From: Euonymus europaeus
Taxonomy: Eukaryota; Streptophyta; Magnoliopsida; Celastrales; Celastraceae
Direction: 5' to 3'
Length of the DNA stretch: 64,000 nucleotides
Assembly: GCA_963580455.1 (NCBI GenBank)
Contig: OY756972.1
Coordinates: forward strand, 9,315,001-9,379,000
In this document: positions 10,424 to 23,956 of the stretch, one piece after another
Layout: the number at the start of each line of letters is the position of its first letter
Numbering within the stretch: the first letter of the stretch is position 1
Made by a program: the position numbers and the translations under genes
The notes under the pieces: model-generated
What the model saw: only the letters and a program-made list of their open reading frames with translations
What the model was told of the DNA's origin: nothing
Database searches by the model: none

Positions 10424-12624
10424 TGTGGCGCCCCGACCCGAAATTCACGCACTGAGCCGGGAGCGCCACTTTAGGCATGTGCCACGTCACTAAGGACCTC
10501 ACCACACGCCAACCTAACCCCGGATTCTAATAGAAATCCGACAGCACCTCCCCGTATATCGGAGGGTGCCAGCCTAGAGTCACATCTCATTTAACACGGA
10601 AAAGATAATCAATAATAATCAGAGAAGTTCCGCAGCCTAACAGGCCTCTGGCCATCTATCCACATTCACACACTAGGCAGGGCCTCAGGCCTCCTAATCA
10701 CATGCAATCAATAAGCAAAACATAATCATATCAATAATATCATCAAAGACTATCAAAGTCTATCAATCCGGACCCAAGGTCCTATATCTAGGTACGAGAG
10801 TCCCAATCACACGGCATACCTCCCGACCATCCATCAAACATACCGAAAAGGTATTTAAGCAACATAATAGTCAACCAATAAAAGTACTACATGTACTTAA
10901 TTCATAACCAAGGTTCTCAAACAACCAAATATATATCCTAGTGCTCCTAGGGTGGCCTTCCATGTCACGCTGCCTCCTACTGATCCGCAGCCTGGTTCTC
11001 AGCACCAGTCTCACCTGAAGGATATAGAAAAAAAAATAGGGTGAGCAGGAGCTCAGTAGGGAAAATAAAATGAATCATAAGAACGTAAAGGCTGAATGTT
11101 GAAACAAGCTCAATGCAGCAACATGACATCCTAAAATGTCACAACAATGTATAACCTCGGGCTACACCCTACAGCGCCTGGCACTAGTCAACGAATATTC
11201 TGGAAAATCATCGGAACCCTTGCACGTTGCCCCGGAACGACTATAGGTGCACCTACACCATGGAAATCCCAACTTCCGGCAACAATGTGCCCATTCGGTA
11301 TCCAACATCATCACAAAGTATAACCTAAGGATACTACGAGTCCATACTCGTAGACCCAATGCATCTATAATTCATGTCCAATAATTTCATGCAAAAGAAG
11401 CTCGTATATATAACAATCCTATATATATATACATAACTACATGATGCATGAACGAGGTTTATCATGCCCAATAGATGATTAAGCATTCAAAGGGTATGCA
11501 AATTCATCAATAACCAACAACAAGGTTCGTTCTTCCTAAGAAACAATTTAGGCAAGAACACAAATAATAAAGACCAATGAAGAATTTAAACCGCTCTTTA
11601 GAGAAGAACAATACGATAGAAAATGGGGTAAGAATCCCTACCTCTTGTTGAGCAATTTACCACAAAATTCACAATTACGTTCCTAGGGTTCCGATTTCCC
11701 AAACCTAACAATGTGGCGAAACCGAACCCATTCATACATCAATAAACAACCAAAAACTCATATAAACATCAATTAAATCAATAAATTCGAAATTACTCAC
11801 CTTCTCTCTCTAGAAATTTCTCCAAAATCCTTGAAACTCAACCCAAGCTCAACTCTACTCCAAATCACAAACCAATCTACATATTCATCCAAAATCAACC
11901 TATAATCAACATATCTAAGCCTTACCTTCCATCTATTAAAGAATCAAACAAATCTAGGAAAAACCCTAGAATTCCAAAACTATGAAAACTCACCTCAAAC
12001 CTTCAAATCTTCCTTGATTCCACCTTGATTCTTGACATGCTTCATGAATCCATGGAAAACCAAGCAAAAACCTCAACAAATCTCCTTCTCTCTCTAAGTT
12101 TCTCACTCTTTCTCTCTCTACTCGGGCTCTCCAAGTGTTGGTAATGTCCAGAAATGTCTCTCTGTTTCTTAAAAACTGATTTCCCGATAGCCGTCCGGAC
12201 GCCCTAAGCATCCGTCCGGACGGATTACTCTTCATGTAACCCACTGGTTTGAATCTAGGCATATCCGTCCGGACGCCCTATTATCCGTCCGGACGGATCA
12301 CTATTCACAGAACCTTTCTGCCTTCCGTTTAGGCATATCCGTCCGGACGCCCAATTATCCGTCCGGATGGATTACTGTTCACAGAACCCAGTTTTTTTCT
12401 CAAATTTATTTTCCGTCTCGGTCTAAGCTTCGATTTGATATATTATGGGCCCGAAACGGACATGTACACTAAAAGTTATGACCCATTTACCGAACCAAGC
12501 GCAAAACTATTTTTTTAGGGTCTTATACACTTCCAATGGTCCGTTATCTCTTCTAACTCATTTTTCCAATAACTTATTACTTAAAATTTAACCAAACATA
12601 ATATTTTTGGGTCGGGATCTCACA
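10424..12624 (-). mobile_element. Solo LTR (family A) in the satellite
   Basis: On the minus strand it starts TGTGAGATCCCGACCC and ends GGGTCGGGGCGCCACA. The target duplication is CAATC (10419-10423) against AAATC (12625-12629), one mismatch; removing the LTR and one copy rejoins a normal monomer. No coding sequence or internal region is found in the 2,201 bp, so it is a solo LTR of a Ty3/gypsy-type element. Its start is nearly identical to that of the LTR at 54759, which lies in the opposite orientation. Small open frames here, including one at 11990-12262, have no protein features. Confidence 0.85.
12191..12370. repeat. CpG-rich palindrome repeats in LTR family A
   Basis: Six copies of CCGTCCGGACG, in three pairs at about 12191/12212, 12264/12284 and 12339/12359. 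Several are the perfect 12 bp palindrome CCGTCCGGACGG, the last decayed to CCGTCCGGATGG. Pairs are about 72-75 bases apart. Related motifs occur in two other LTRs of this window. Confidence 0.85.
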
Positions 12625-14708
12625 AAATCTATGGATGCTATACTCATATATTTAGACTACAGAAAACAATAAAAGTGTACAACGATGAACTTTGATGGTT
12701 CATAATTGCTCAACTCCCTCCATGGAGGAACTTTGACAAGTTTTGTCATATTTGGAATGAAAATTGGCTCTTTTCTCGACGAAATAGTCTACGAAGCCTA
12801 TACTCTTTAATTTAGATATAAAATAACAGTAAAAGTTTACAATGATCAGCTTTGATGGTTTGCAATTGCTCAACTCTTCCTATGGAGGAACATTTAAACG
12901 TTGTATCCAATTTGGAACGAAAGATGCTTTATTGGCAACAAAATAATATAAGGAGCCTACACCCATAAATTTAAACAACAAATAATAGTTAAAAGTGTAC
13001 TCCGATCAACTTCGATGGTTTGGAATAACTTAACACTCTCCATGGAGGAACTTTTAACAGTTTTATTTAATTTGGAACGAGAGTTGCTCTTTTGGAAACT
13101 AAACAATCTATGGATCCCATGCTCCTAAATTGAGACAAAAGATAACAATAAAAGTGTACATTGATCAACTTTCATGGTTGAAAAGTTCTCAATTCTCTCC
13201 ATGTAGGAACTTTTAAAGGTTTTGTCCGATTTGGAAGGAAAGTTTCTCTTTTGGCAATGAGACAGTCTAAAGAGCCTACACTCGTAAATTTAAATATCAA
13301 ATAATAGTTAAAAGTGTACTCCGATCAACTTTGATGGTTCAAAATTGCTCAACTCTCTACATGAATGGAGTTTTAAAGCTTTTGTCCTATTTGGAATAAA
13401 AGTTGCTTCTTTGAGACTGAAACAATATACGGAGCATATACTCATAATTTAATACATAAATTAATAATAAAAGTTTACACATATAAATTTTGAAGATTTT
13501 ATATTACTCAACTCTCTCCATGAGGAATTTTTAAACCTTTTGTCCAATTTAGAAGAAAAGTTGCTCTTTTGGCAACAAAATAATATACAGAGCCTACACC
13601 CATAAATTTAGACGTCAAATAATAGTTAAGAGTGTACTCCAACCAACTTTGATGATTTGGAATAGCTCGACACTCTCCATGGACTATCATTTAAAAGGTT
13701 TTGTCGAATTTGGAACTAGAGTTGCTCTTTTGGCAACTAAACCATCTATGGATGCCATGCTCGTAAATTTAGCAATAGATAATAATAAAAGTGTACAACG
13801 ACCAACTTTGATGGTTCAGAATTGCTCAACTCTCTTCATGGCGGAACTTTTAAAGGTTTTATCATATTTGGAACGATAGTTGCTCTTTTGGCGAAAAAAC
13901 AGTCTATGGAGTCTATACTCGTTAATTTAGACAAAAAATAACAATGAAGTTTACATCGATCAGCTTTGATGGTTTGCAATTGCTCAACTCTCTCCATGGA
14001 GGAACATTTAAACGTTATATCCAATTTGGAACGAAAGATGCTCCTTTGGCAACAAAATAATATACGGAGCCTACACCCATAAATTTCAACAACAAATAAT
14101 AGTTAAAAGTGTACTCCGATCAACTTCGATGGTTTGGAATTACTTAACACACTCCATGGAGGAACTTTTAACGGTTTTGTCAAATTTGGAACGAGAGTTG
14201 CTCTTTTGGCAACTAAACAATCTATGGATACCATGCTCCTAAATTGAAACAAAAGATAACAATAAAAGTGTACATTGATCAACTTTGATGGTTGAAAAGT
14301 TCTCAACTCTCTCCATGTATGAAATATTAAAGGTTTTGTTTGATTTGAAATGAAAGTTGTTCTTTTGGCAACAAAACAGTCTACGGAGCCTACACTCATA
14401 AATTTACATATCAAATAAAAGTTAAAAGTGTAGTCCAATCAACTTTGATGGTTCAAAATTTTCGAACTCTCTCCATGGAGGAAGTTTTCAAGGTTTTCTC
14501 CTATTTGGAACGAAAGTTGCTCATTTGAGAAATAAAATATCTACGAAGCATATACTCATAATTTAATACATGAAAAAACAGTAAAAGTTTACACGGACAA
14601 ATTTTGATAGTTTCGTATTACTCAACTCTCTCCATGAGGAACTTTTAAAGCTTTTTTCCAATTTAGAAGGACAATTTCTCTTTTGGTAATGAAACAATAT
14701 GCCGAGCC
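12625..14708. repeat. Satellite array, block 2
   Basis: Thirteen monomers at 157-161 bp spacing (the CTCAACTCTCTCC phrase at about 12708, 12867, 13028, 13188, 13347, 13508, 13665 and so on). Variant monomers recur in order: the version with CATTTAAACG at 12891 and 14005, and the version with ATTACTCAAC at 13503 and 14617, both 1,114 bp apart, giving a seven-monomer higher-order unit. Open frames on the minus strand are translation artefacts of the repeat. Confidence 0.95.
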
Positions 14709-16533
14709 TGTAACGCCTCTTCCCTAACAAGTAAGAGTAGCATCCCTTAACAACAGCTCGACTTCACCATCAGTAATTCACAAACAACACCCTAAATAGC
14801 TTCAAATTAATTAAACCTTAACAATAAACTCGGTAAATTAAATAGTCTCCAAATTAATAAGTATTAATTAATATCCATCTGCCAATATGAATCAAAACAC
14901 AAACCTTAATAACGTCACGTCAATCATTTCGTATTAGTACTGCAGATACTCACCTATTCAAATAGCCATAGAATTCTAAAACACCAATATTTCACTTAGA
15001 TAATTTATTCCACTCATTTTCCGCTGCGATTGCCACCCACATGAGCACCATCATTGAGGATCCTCACCGTCACCATCAACAGCCAGTTCAGTGTACTCAT
15101 CATCACCTGCATCACAAAATCTAATGAGCCAAGGCCCAGCAAGTAACATCTCTATGCATGGATGCACATGAGTTCCTTCCTTAAGAAAACTTTGCCAATT
15201 TAAACATTTATCCATCTCTGGGGCCCCTGACTCTAATAAACTGCTACAGAGCAACCGGTCGGGATTTCCATTTATCATCCTTCTAAAGAATGCTTTTCCT
15301 GTCAAAATAATTTTTCTTTCTCCTCACGTTATTATTATTACGATTCTTCTTTAGCCTTGTACCCTCACCTTTAGCCTTAACAGTATACCCTCCCTGTAGC
15401 AGTATTACTAGGTTTATAAAACTTTTGTCATGTGTGTAAATATTCCATGATGGCATGTCATGCCATGTACAGTCATTGAAAATGACTATTAAAGTATACA
15501 GTACGATTCCAATACAAAATTTCATAATATCATGCTCAATAATAATTCACACATCACAGCACCAATAAATATAACTATGAATATAGCATACAAACCTCAA
15601 AACTTCATAAATTATTCTGTGACACAGTGAGGATGTTACTTACCTGGCACACTTTCGTAAATTCCCCTAAGTCAGATATAAAAATTGGTTCCTGAAATTA
15701 ATAACAATACCAACATCTATTATATATTTATTTATTCATATATATATATATATATATTTATTTTTAAACATTAAATAAATCTCTGGTCAACCCTCACTGG
15801 TCAACCGGGTCGACTGAACCGGGTCGGCTGACCCGGTTCGGCTGACCCGGTTGACATCTCCTCCCTCACAGGGTTGCAGACCCGATTACACAAGAAAACG
15901 GGTCGCCGTCTTTCCGGCGGCGGTGACACACACGGTCGACCTCCCCCTATAGCCAGAGAGCCGGCGAGCACAATGGCGGTGGTGGTTACCTAAACGGTGA
16001 GCGGAATTGTGTAAATTGAGGCGAAGAAAGTACGGCCGCCGTGCGTTTCTTTTCACTGTAACTCGATGGTGGCTCCTCCGTTCCGTACAAAAATGACACC
16101 GCTCGATTCCTCTCGTCGTCCTCTTCACGCCAACACCAAGATCGCCCGGTACCGTCGCCTCTTTCGTCGAACGAGTTTTCCGTCGCCGCCCCTCTCTCCC
16201 CCTCTCTCTCCAGTAGCGTTTTAGGTTTTCCTCGGTAATTGTGCACTTTATGTTATTTTATTACCCACCGGTTTGACCTTTCTACCCTTAGCTCCACTAC
16301 CCTTCCCTTTATCAACCCTACATTATACAATCCATTACTAATTAATCGTTTGTTCTATAAATTTTTATTAAATTTCCAAACTCTAATCAATTTATTTACA
16401 ACTCTAATTCCGTCGATTCCAATACTAGTAATATTTAACAATCCCCTATTGCCACACAAAATTTTCATGTTGAATCACGACCCTCTACTACATTGCTGTA
16501 ATACGTGAGCTATTCATGAACCCGGGTGTTACA
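14709..16533 (-). repeat. 3' LTR of the chromovirus-like element
   Basis: 1,825 bp; pairs with 30062-31867. It contains an (AT)n run at about 15735-15760 and a 13-15 bp repeat of GGTCGGCTGACCCGGTT at 15800-15855 that has more copies here than in the other LTR. Open frames in the GC-rich part (15886-16246) also appear in the other LTR but carry no known protein. Confidence 0.92.
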
Positions 16534-16546
16534 GTCTCCCCCCATT
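16534..16546 (-). promoter_or_regulatory. Polypurine tract
   Basis: Minus-strand ATGGGGGGAGAC lies immediately upstream of the 3' LTR, the expected place for the primer of plus-strand DNA synthesis. Confidence 0.75.
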
Positions 16547-16599
16547 ATAAAAATTTTGTCCCCAAAATTAATTAACTGAACAATTCCGGATATTTGGCC

Positions 16600-18080
16600 T
16601 TCATATCTTGCTCTCTTTCCTAAGTAGCTTATTCCATCTTCTGATTCCTCCACAGAACCTTCACGAGTTCAATGTCCTTATTTCTTAGTTGTTTCACCTC
16701 CCTTGCTAGAATTTCCACTGGCTTTTCTTCATAAGTCAAATCCGGTGTCAGTTCTAATGGTTCGTAATTTAGTACATGGTTCGGGTCTTCAATATACTTT
16801 CGCAACATTGAAACATGAAAAACATCATGCACACCTGATAGGGATAGGGGTAAGGCTAATCGATATGCCCTAGCTCCCACTCTATCAAGGATTTGAAAAG
16901 GTCCTCTGTATCTCATACTTAACTTTCCTTTCGGACCGAACCTCATCATTCCCTTCATAGGTGCTATTTTTAGGAATACATGATCTCCAACTTCAAACTC
17001 CAGTTCCTTCCTCCCTCTATCTGCATAGCTTTTCTGCCGGCTCTGTGCTGTTTTGATTCTGGCCCGAACCATCTCTACAACATCCTTAGTGTCTTGTATA
17101 ACCTCTGGTCCAATCTGCTGCCCCTCTAAAAATCTCCTCTCTCCCACCTCGTCCCAATGTACTGGTGATCTACATTTCCGCCCATATAATGCTTCATACG
17201 GAGCCATGCCGATACTTGCTTGATAACTGTTATTGTAAGAAAACTCTACTAAAGGTAGATACCACTCCCACTTTGCCGACCAGTCCATCACACAAGCTCT
17301 TAGCATATCCTCCATTACCTGAATCACTCTCTCTGATTGCCCATCACTCTCCGGATGAAAAGCTATTCCAAATTCTAGCTTGGTGCCCATCGCCCCATGG
17401 AAGCTATGCCAAAATTTTTAAGTGAACCTGGGGTCGTGATCTGACACAATGGAGACCGGAATCCCGTGCAGTTTCACTATTTCCCTCACGTACAAATCTG
17501 TATATTGATTCATGCTAAATGTAGTCTTCACCCCCAAGAAGTGAACTGTCTTGGTAAGCCGATCCACAATCACCCAGATTGCGTTATTTCCCTTTTCAGA
17601 TCTCGGTAGTCCCGTCACAAAGTCCATTGTAATGTGCTCCCATTCCATCTAGGAATTTCCAGAGGCAGTAACATACCTGACGGCCTTTGATTCTCCGCCT
17701 TGATTTGTTGGCACGTCAAACACTTAGCTACAAACTCTGCCACCTGTCTCTTCATACCCGACCACCAATAATGTAATTTCAAATCCCGGTACATTTTTGT
17801 ACTCCCAGGATGAATGGAATATGGAGTATTATGAGCTTCAGTTAAAATATCATTCCTTATCTCTGCATCGTTCGGAACAAATAATCTTCCCTTTCACCTT
17901 ATCACACTCATGTCATCCATCGTAAATTCTGTTGCCTTGCCCATTTCTATCTTCTCCTTTTTTTTAACCAACCAATCATCACTTAACTGTCTCTCCTTAA
18001 TTCTACTCATCAATGTTGGTTGCACACTCATCACAACTAAACTGATTCCCTACCCCTTTGGAATCATTTCTATGCTCAAC
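16600..18080 (-). pseudogene. Ty3/gypsy integrase with chromodomain-like C-terminus
   Basis: Inserts the element's DNA copy into the genome. Order on the minus strand: zinc-binding region with HPGSTK and CLTCQQ (17690-17860), catalytic core with MDFVTGLP (17600-17630), SDHDPRF (17419-17439) and SDGQSERVIQVMEDMLR (17320-17370), giving the D, D and E residues. GPFQILDRVGARAYRLALP then leads to FHVSMLRKYIEDP. The tail YEEKPVEILAREVKQLRNK resembles the chromodomain end of chromoviruses. Stops occur after DPRFT and EIPR, and two in the last residues (16620-16635, where two glutamate/tryptophan positions of the family read TAA and TAG). It is dead. It lies downstream of RNase H, as usual for Ty3/gypsy. 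Confidence 0.9.
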
Positions 18081-18082
18081 TT

Positions 18083-20206
18083 TTATAAATCCCGTAGTAT
18101 CATTGGTTGTACCATCTGTGAGGCCAGTGTCGCGTTTCTGCTAAGCGCATCTGCTACCACATTTGCCTTCCCAGGATGATAATTGATTACACAATCATAA
18201 TCCTTAACCAATTCCAGCCATCTTCGTTGCCTCATATTCAACTCCTTCTGTGTAAATAAGTATTTGAGACTTTTATGATCCGTGTATATCTCAAATTTCA
18301 CCCTATACAAATAATGCCTCCATATCTTCAACGCGAAAACTACTGCAGCCAATTCTAGGTCGTGTGTGGGATAATTCTTCTCATATTCCTTCAATTGGCT
18401 TGATGCTTAAGTAATTACCCTCCCATTCTCCATCAACACACATCCTAGCCTATTCTTGGAGGCATCACTGTACACCACAAAACCACTTTTTCCATCTGGC
18501 ACTGTCAATACTGGAGCAGTTACTAATCTCTCCTTTAACTCCCGGAAACTTTCTTCACATCTCTCATCCCACGTGAATCTTGTATTCTTCTTTGTTAAAG
18601 CCGTTAGTGGTGTTGCTAGTTTAGCAAAGTTCTTTACGAATCTTCTGTAGTAACCTGCTATCCCTAAGAAACTTCAAACTTCAGTAACATTCCTTGGCGT
18701 CGGCCAATCCACCACAGCTTCTATCGTACTGGGATCCACCAATATTCCTTCTTCTGGCACTACATGTCCCAAAAACCCCACCTACCTCATCCAAAAATCA
18801 AATTTCTTGAGTTTCGCATAAAGTAGATTGTCTTTTAGCACTTGTAAAGTAATCCATAAGTGCCTCTCATGCTCCTCCATATTCCGTGAGTAAATTAGGA
18901 TATCATCAATAAAGACAATGATAAAGCGATCTACGTATTCCTTGAATACTCTATTCATTAGGTCCATAAATGCGGCTGGAGCATTTGTTAATCCAAATGG
19001 CATTACTAAAAACTCGTAATGACCATAATGTGTTCTGAAAGCAATTTTCTTTACATCATTTGTACTGACTCTCAATTGATGATACCCCGACTGTAAATCA
19101 ATTTTTGAAAATACTGTAGCTCCTTGTAACTGATCAAAAAAGTCTTCAATACGTGGTAGTGGATACTTGTTCTTGATTGTTACCTTATTCAATTCCCTAT
19201 AATCAATGCAAAGTCTAAAGGATCCGTCCTTCTTTTTCACAAATAACACCGGTGCTCCCCATGGGGAATAACTGGGTCGAATAAACCCTTTCTCTAATAA
19301 TTCCTCCAATTGTATCTTCAATTCTTTGAGTTCTGCCGGTGCCATCCGGTAAGGCGCCCTTGATATGGGAGTTGTCCCCGGCTCCATTTCAATCTCAAAA
19401 CTAATCTCCCTATCTGGTAGTAGAGTTGTTAAGTTATCTGGAAATACCTCCGAGAAGTCTCTTACTACAACAATGTCCTCCACTCTTGCTATCGGTTCCT
19501 TCTTAGTTACGACCAGACTAGCTAGATAGCCAATGCACCCCCCTCTCACAAGTTTCCTAGCTTTCATAGCTGAGATTAGCGGCATACGCTTCCTCCTTGA
19601 ATTAGTCTTAAATTCTAGTAATTCTCCTGAAGCGAGTTTTATAGTTACCTTTTTCTTCCAACAGTCAATGGTGGCATCATATTTTGCAAGCCAATCCATC
19701 CTTAATATTACGTCAAACTCTTCCAGACTCAAAACTATTAATTCTGCCATTAAGGTTCTATTCACGATTTGAATAGGGCATTCTCGTACCTTTTGATCGG
19801 TTTCCATCACATCTTCAGAGGGTAAAGTGACTAAATACCCTATATCTATGTTTTCGGGTATCACACCTAGTTTCTTAACTAACGAACGTGTTATGAATGA
19901 ATGAGTAGCACCAGAATCAATCAACGTATATGCAACAAGTCCATGGATAGAAGTATTACCACTTATTGTTGTTGCATCCTCTCGACCCGCCTGCTCCTGT
20001 GTCATAGCAAAAACACTGGCTCGTACTTTCTTCTGATTAGACGACCGCTTTGGACACTCCCGAGCATAATGGCCCTTTTCTTCACACCAGTAACACGTAC
20101 TAGACCCCTCCAAGCATTCTCCAGCATGTGCCTTGTTGCATTTAGAGCATAGTGGCCTACCCTCAGTCTTGGACCTTACCGCATTGTTAGTTGTTATTCC
20201 AGTCAC
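18083..20206 (-). pseudogene. Ty3/gypsy gag end, protease, reverse transcriptase and RNase H
   Basis: Starting near 20206: zinc knuckle [15 protein letters not shown], protease with [12 protein letters not shown] (about 19895-19930) and [13 protein letters not shown], then RT with [57 protein letters not shown] and the active-site FIDDILIYS (about 18892-18918). After a stop near 18782 come YYRRF, YSDASKNRLGCVL and the RNase H end [11 protein letters not shown] and [14 protein letters not shown]. The RT fragment of 474 codons is open, so only a few mutations separate it from a working frame. Stops near 18782, 18695 and 18408 inactivate it. RT copies the element RNA; RNase H removes the template. 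Confidence 0.95.
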
Positions 20207-20230
20207 TAGTTTTGGCTTTGTACTGCTTCC

Positions 20231-21106
20231 TTAAGTAGTGTTTAGCTCTAGGGCGTTCCATGGCCTAGTGATCTTGTTGGAGGTTTCCGTCCTGACATTT
20301 TGTCTCTGCCTATGAATATCTTTTACGATGTCTTTCTGGTCCTCTTCAGCCATCATTGCCTTGTCCACCATATCCTCATATGTTGCTGCTGTAGACATCC
20401 TCACCATACTCCTAATTATGGGATTCAACGCCCTTAGGAAATGATCCATCTTCAGTTCAGAGCTCTCGACAAGAAATGGGACGAATCTGCACCCTTGTTC
20501 AAATTTACGAACCAGCTCCACCACCGTCATGCCTCCCTGCTTGAGTTCCAAGAATTATTTGACCTTCCTGTCTTTCACATATTTAGGGAAATACTTAATA
20601 TCAAACATTTCCTTGAATTTCTCCCATGTGATGTTGGCAGCATCCACTGTAAGCTTTGCACCGTCCCACCAATCACGAGCATTGAAAGTCATCATAAAGG
20701 TGGCGCATTGCACTTTCTCTGTATCCTCCAATCATAAGTGTTCGAATATGGTCTCAAGTGCTCTGATCCACCCCTCTGCCACTAAGGGGTCGGCACCCCC
20801 CGAGAACTCCTTTGGGTTGAGCTTCTGAAATCTTTCAATAACATCCATCCTTTGAGGGGGACGTTGTTGCATCTCAATTAGTCTCCGCATCTGTTCAGCA
20901 TGTTGTTGCTGCTGCTCTTGCATCATATCCAGCATACGAGCCATCACATCTAGATTTCCAAACTCATTGCCCCTAGGTGCTGCAACCCCTCCTTGTTCTT
21001 CATTTCCCGCTCTGCGTTCATCCCCTATCCTTTCTTGTTCATTGCCAGTTCTCCTAACAAACCCGCTGCGATTCATATTGCTGTCCACATTCATTCCATA
21101 CAACAT
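20231..21106 (-). pseudogene. Ty3/gypsy gag
   Basis: Structural protein forming the virus-like particle. The start MLYGMNVDSNMNRS is at 21106. A glutamine-rich heptad segment follows (MMQEQQQQHAEQMRRLIEMQ), then ERFQKLNPKEFSGGADPLVA and GWIRALETIFEHL, the usual start of the retrotransposon gag domain. AFMMTF-like and WWDGAKLTV follow across a stop at about 20732, and GMTVVELVRKFEQGCRFVP starts the second half. Another stop at 20551 and one at 20228 separate it from the zinc knuckle. The family order is preserved, so all pieces belong to one gene. Confidence 0.9.
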
Positions 21107-21403
21107 TTCATTAGCACGTCAATATTTGCTACCTTCTAAGCATCCACATCATACCATATCTTTAGCATTGTACATGATATTAACACAACCATTCACTAAA
21201 TTCATTCGTACTCATACCAATTATGCAAGAAAAATAATAAACCCATAAGTAGCTTTTATTCAAAAAAAAAAGTATTCCCAATAGAGATTATCAATAACAA
21301 TCCATCAACTCAATAATCAGTCGCTCCTCTCCATCCACTTTGTTCTCTCCGTAATAACCTAATGATAACTCCCTAATTAACCTATTACTAATTTCATATG
21401 CCA

Positions 21404-21497
21404 GATTGCACTACTTCTTGAGACTTCTGTTGATAGAAGGCTTTATACATACTCACTAGTGCCCTAACCAAATCAATCTTTCCTTGTGGTTGCTCTT
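21404..21497 (-). pseudogene. Leader ORF of the chromovirus-like element, 3' part
   Basis: Downstream exon-like end of a small ORF split by the Tat/Ogre-like element. It reads QPQGKIDLVRALVSMYKAF and continues to a stop near 21394. The 5' part is at 29488-29739. The stretch 21107-21393 between this ORF and gag holds nothing I recognise. Confidence 0.6.
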
Positions 21498-23337
21498 TGT
21501 AGTACCCGATTTTTGTCCGGATAAGACTTATTTGGTCATATAAAAAATTATTGTTTAAAAATAAATAAAATTGGTATGAAAAAGCCCAAGTTCGTTGGCA
21601 AACTAGGTCCATTTTCACAAGCCCAATAAAACAAATCTAAAAACAAATAAAAATAATAAAAATAATAAAATAATAAAATAGGGAATTCGGTTTGGGACTC
21701 TTGATCCATTTGTTAGTCTCCTTTTCCATCTCAAAATCTTCTCTTCAAATCCTATTCTTGTTAAACTTATCTTGTTACCCTTATCTTTATCTAATCCTCC
21801 CTCACCTATAAATACCATAGACATTTGGGAAAAAAGGGACTTCTTTTTTTTTTTGGGGGGAGAGGAGCGGCATCTCTAATCACTCATCTCTTTATTTTTC
21901 CTCTACCAGCCGTCACTATCAGGAGAGAAAGACTCCTTCAAAGAGTGGCCAACCTTTTCTTTTCCATTCCTCTCTCTATCAAAACAGTCTCCTCTCTGCC
22001 ACACTACCTTCTTATTGCCCTCTCTCTCTACTGTTAAGAGCAGTGCCTTTTCCCTCAGCAATACCTTTGCTTGGTTTTCCCTTCTTACATCATTCGTCTT
22101 ATCATAATCTCCTATTAATCATCATTATTGCCACAGGTAACATCACTTTCACCATAGTTGTCACTTGTATATACTTGCTAATTTATATATATATATATAT
22201 TCATGCGTGAAGCTTGCTGTATATATGTGTACTGTCGTGCATATTATAGAATGAATACACCTATATATATGTATCCATATATATATATATATATACTTAT
22301 GGTTAGGTGGTGTGTTGACATGTTGTATGCATATATTGTTATATATTAATATATCAATATCTTATTATGTGTAGATGTCTTTATGGTTAGGTGGTGTGTT
22401 GACCGAGTATATATTATGTATATATGTGGACAAGTGATGCTATGTTCATGTATTGTGATGTTTTGCTTTGTATATAGACTTACATATAAGTCAGACTATA
22501 TATGCATATATGTACTACAGTCCTTAGCAAATTATTGAATCAAATACCAAAAGTTGGTATTCTTAGCGATAGTTCAATGCCATAAGCCGGAATTTTAAGG
22601 ATCCAAATACCATAAGTTGGTGCCTTTTTTAATCCTACCAAAAGTTGGTAGCGAATTTGCGTTGGTGATAAATAAACCATTTATTTTCGATGTTTCTACG
22701 AATAATGGGTTTTTCTTTTTAATGTAATTAATTTATTTTTTCCTTATGGTCAATAGTTGACCCAAACTTTTTTTAAAAATCTTTCCAAAACTATCATAAG
22801 TTGATAGTGTTTCAAAAAATGAAATTTCTTTTAAAACTATCATAAGTTGATAGTGTTTCAAAAAATCAAATTTCTTTTAAAACTATCATAAATTGATTGT
22901 GTTTTACAAAACCTTTTTATTTATTTATTTAAAATGGGCAATGTTTTCCCACACAAAAATAGCTTTGCTACTCATCTAAATTATTTCATGTTTCTTTCAT
23001 AGAAATTATGAGAATTAAAGATGAGACACCAATTTTTAAAACAAATTATATCAATTTTTTTACCACATCTTGCAAAGAGCAAGCTTTCATAGGGTAGTCA
23101 TCTAATTAATAAGGTAACTATTTTCAAACAGGTGTTATGGGGTGCTAATACCTTCCCCATGCTCAATCGACTCCCGTTCCCTTTTTCTCTGGTTCGTAGG
23201 TTTTCTTTGGTGTCCAATTGCACCTTAAATCAATTGGTGGCAACTCTTGAGTTTTTTTTTATATATTTTTGTGTTTCGAGATAATATTATTTCGCAGGAA
23301 TAATTCGCCGATCCGCGTCGTGACCCTGGTTCCGACA
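21498..23337 (+). repeat. 5' LTR of the Tat/Ogre-like element
   Basis: 1,840 bp. It holds (AT)n runs at 22183-22200 and 22275-22295 and three copies of a 47 bp repeat built on the hairpin ACTATCATAAGTTGATAGT (22789-22905). Its last 200 bases resemble the solo LTR at 1118-3751. Confidence 0.92.
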
Positions 23338-23339
23338 AC

Positions 23340-23358
23340 TGGCGACTCTGCTGGGGAC
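23340..23358 (+). promoter_or_regulatory. Primer-binding site (tRNA-Arg type)
   Basis: TGGCGACTCTGCTGGGGAC starts two bases after the LTR. This sequence type is recalled as the Ogre/Tat primer site complementary to tRNA-Arg. Confidence 0.7.
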
Positions 23359-23956
23359 GAAGGTTTTTAAAACCGTAGAGGGTCAAGCCTGTATGATTAA
23401 TTGATGATTATCATTTTTTTTTTTTTTGGTGAGATATTAGTTTGTGTATTTTGTAACAAGTTTTTGTTTGGTCTATCTTGTGATTTATATGTTTTCTTGT
23501 ATATTCATCTTTACACATTCATACTCATTACAGCCTACCACCCGGGCTCTACCTCTAGCATTAGAGAGGGTTGACTACTATTCTCGTGAGATTCCGTCTC
23601 TGCATGGATAGTGGAAAACATCCTCACCGGATTGACTTCCCTTAAAAGTTAGGGGAAGAGCTTTTGTCTCAATAGTTGAGATTTAAAAGCAACCTAATCT
23701 GGGACCTCGCGATGTAGTTAGATAAGCCTACCCATGCATTTGACAAACTCTAGATCATGTTTGAAATTTTTCAAAGTTTATGCTGCTTTATGGAATGACA
23801 TATTTTTTTCATTGTGGAATTTATTTATTTATTTTCTATTATTTTTCTCTACTACCTTAATTCGTTACTAATTTGCTTTGCCCATGTTTGTTTGTTTGTT
23901 TGTTTTTGCAGCTGCATTCACATAGGCATAGTCATTGCAGTTTGGTTCGATAATAC
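23359..23956. other. Untranslated leader of the Tat/Ogre-like element
   Basis: About 600 bases with no supported gene. It is AT-rich with T-runs; the stretch 23520-23760 is less AT-rich but shows no motif I recognise. It probably holds the packaging leader. Confidence 0.5.

Noticed and set aside
15886..16246. Open frames in the GC-rich half of the chromovirus LTR, also seen at 31208-31462
   Set aside because: They occur because the LTRs are copies of each other. The peptides are arginine-rich low complexity with no family features and differ by frameshifts between the copies.
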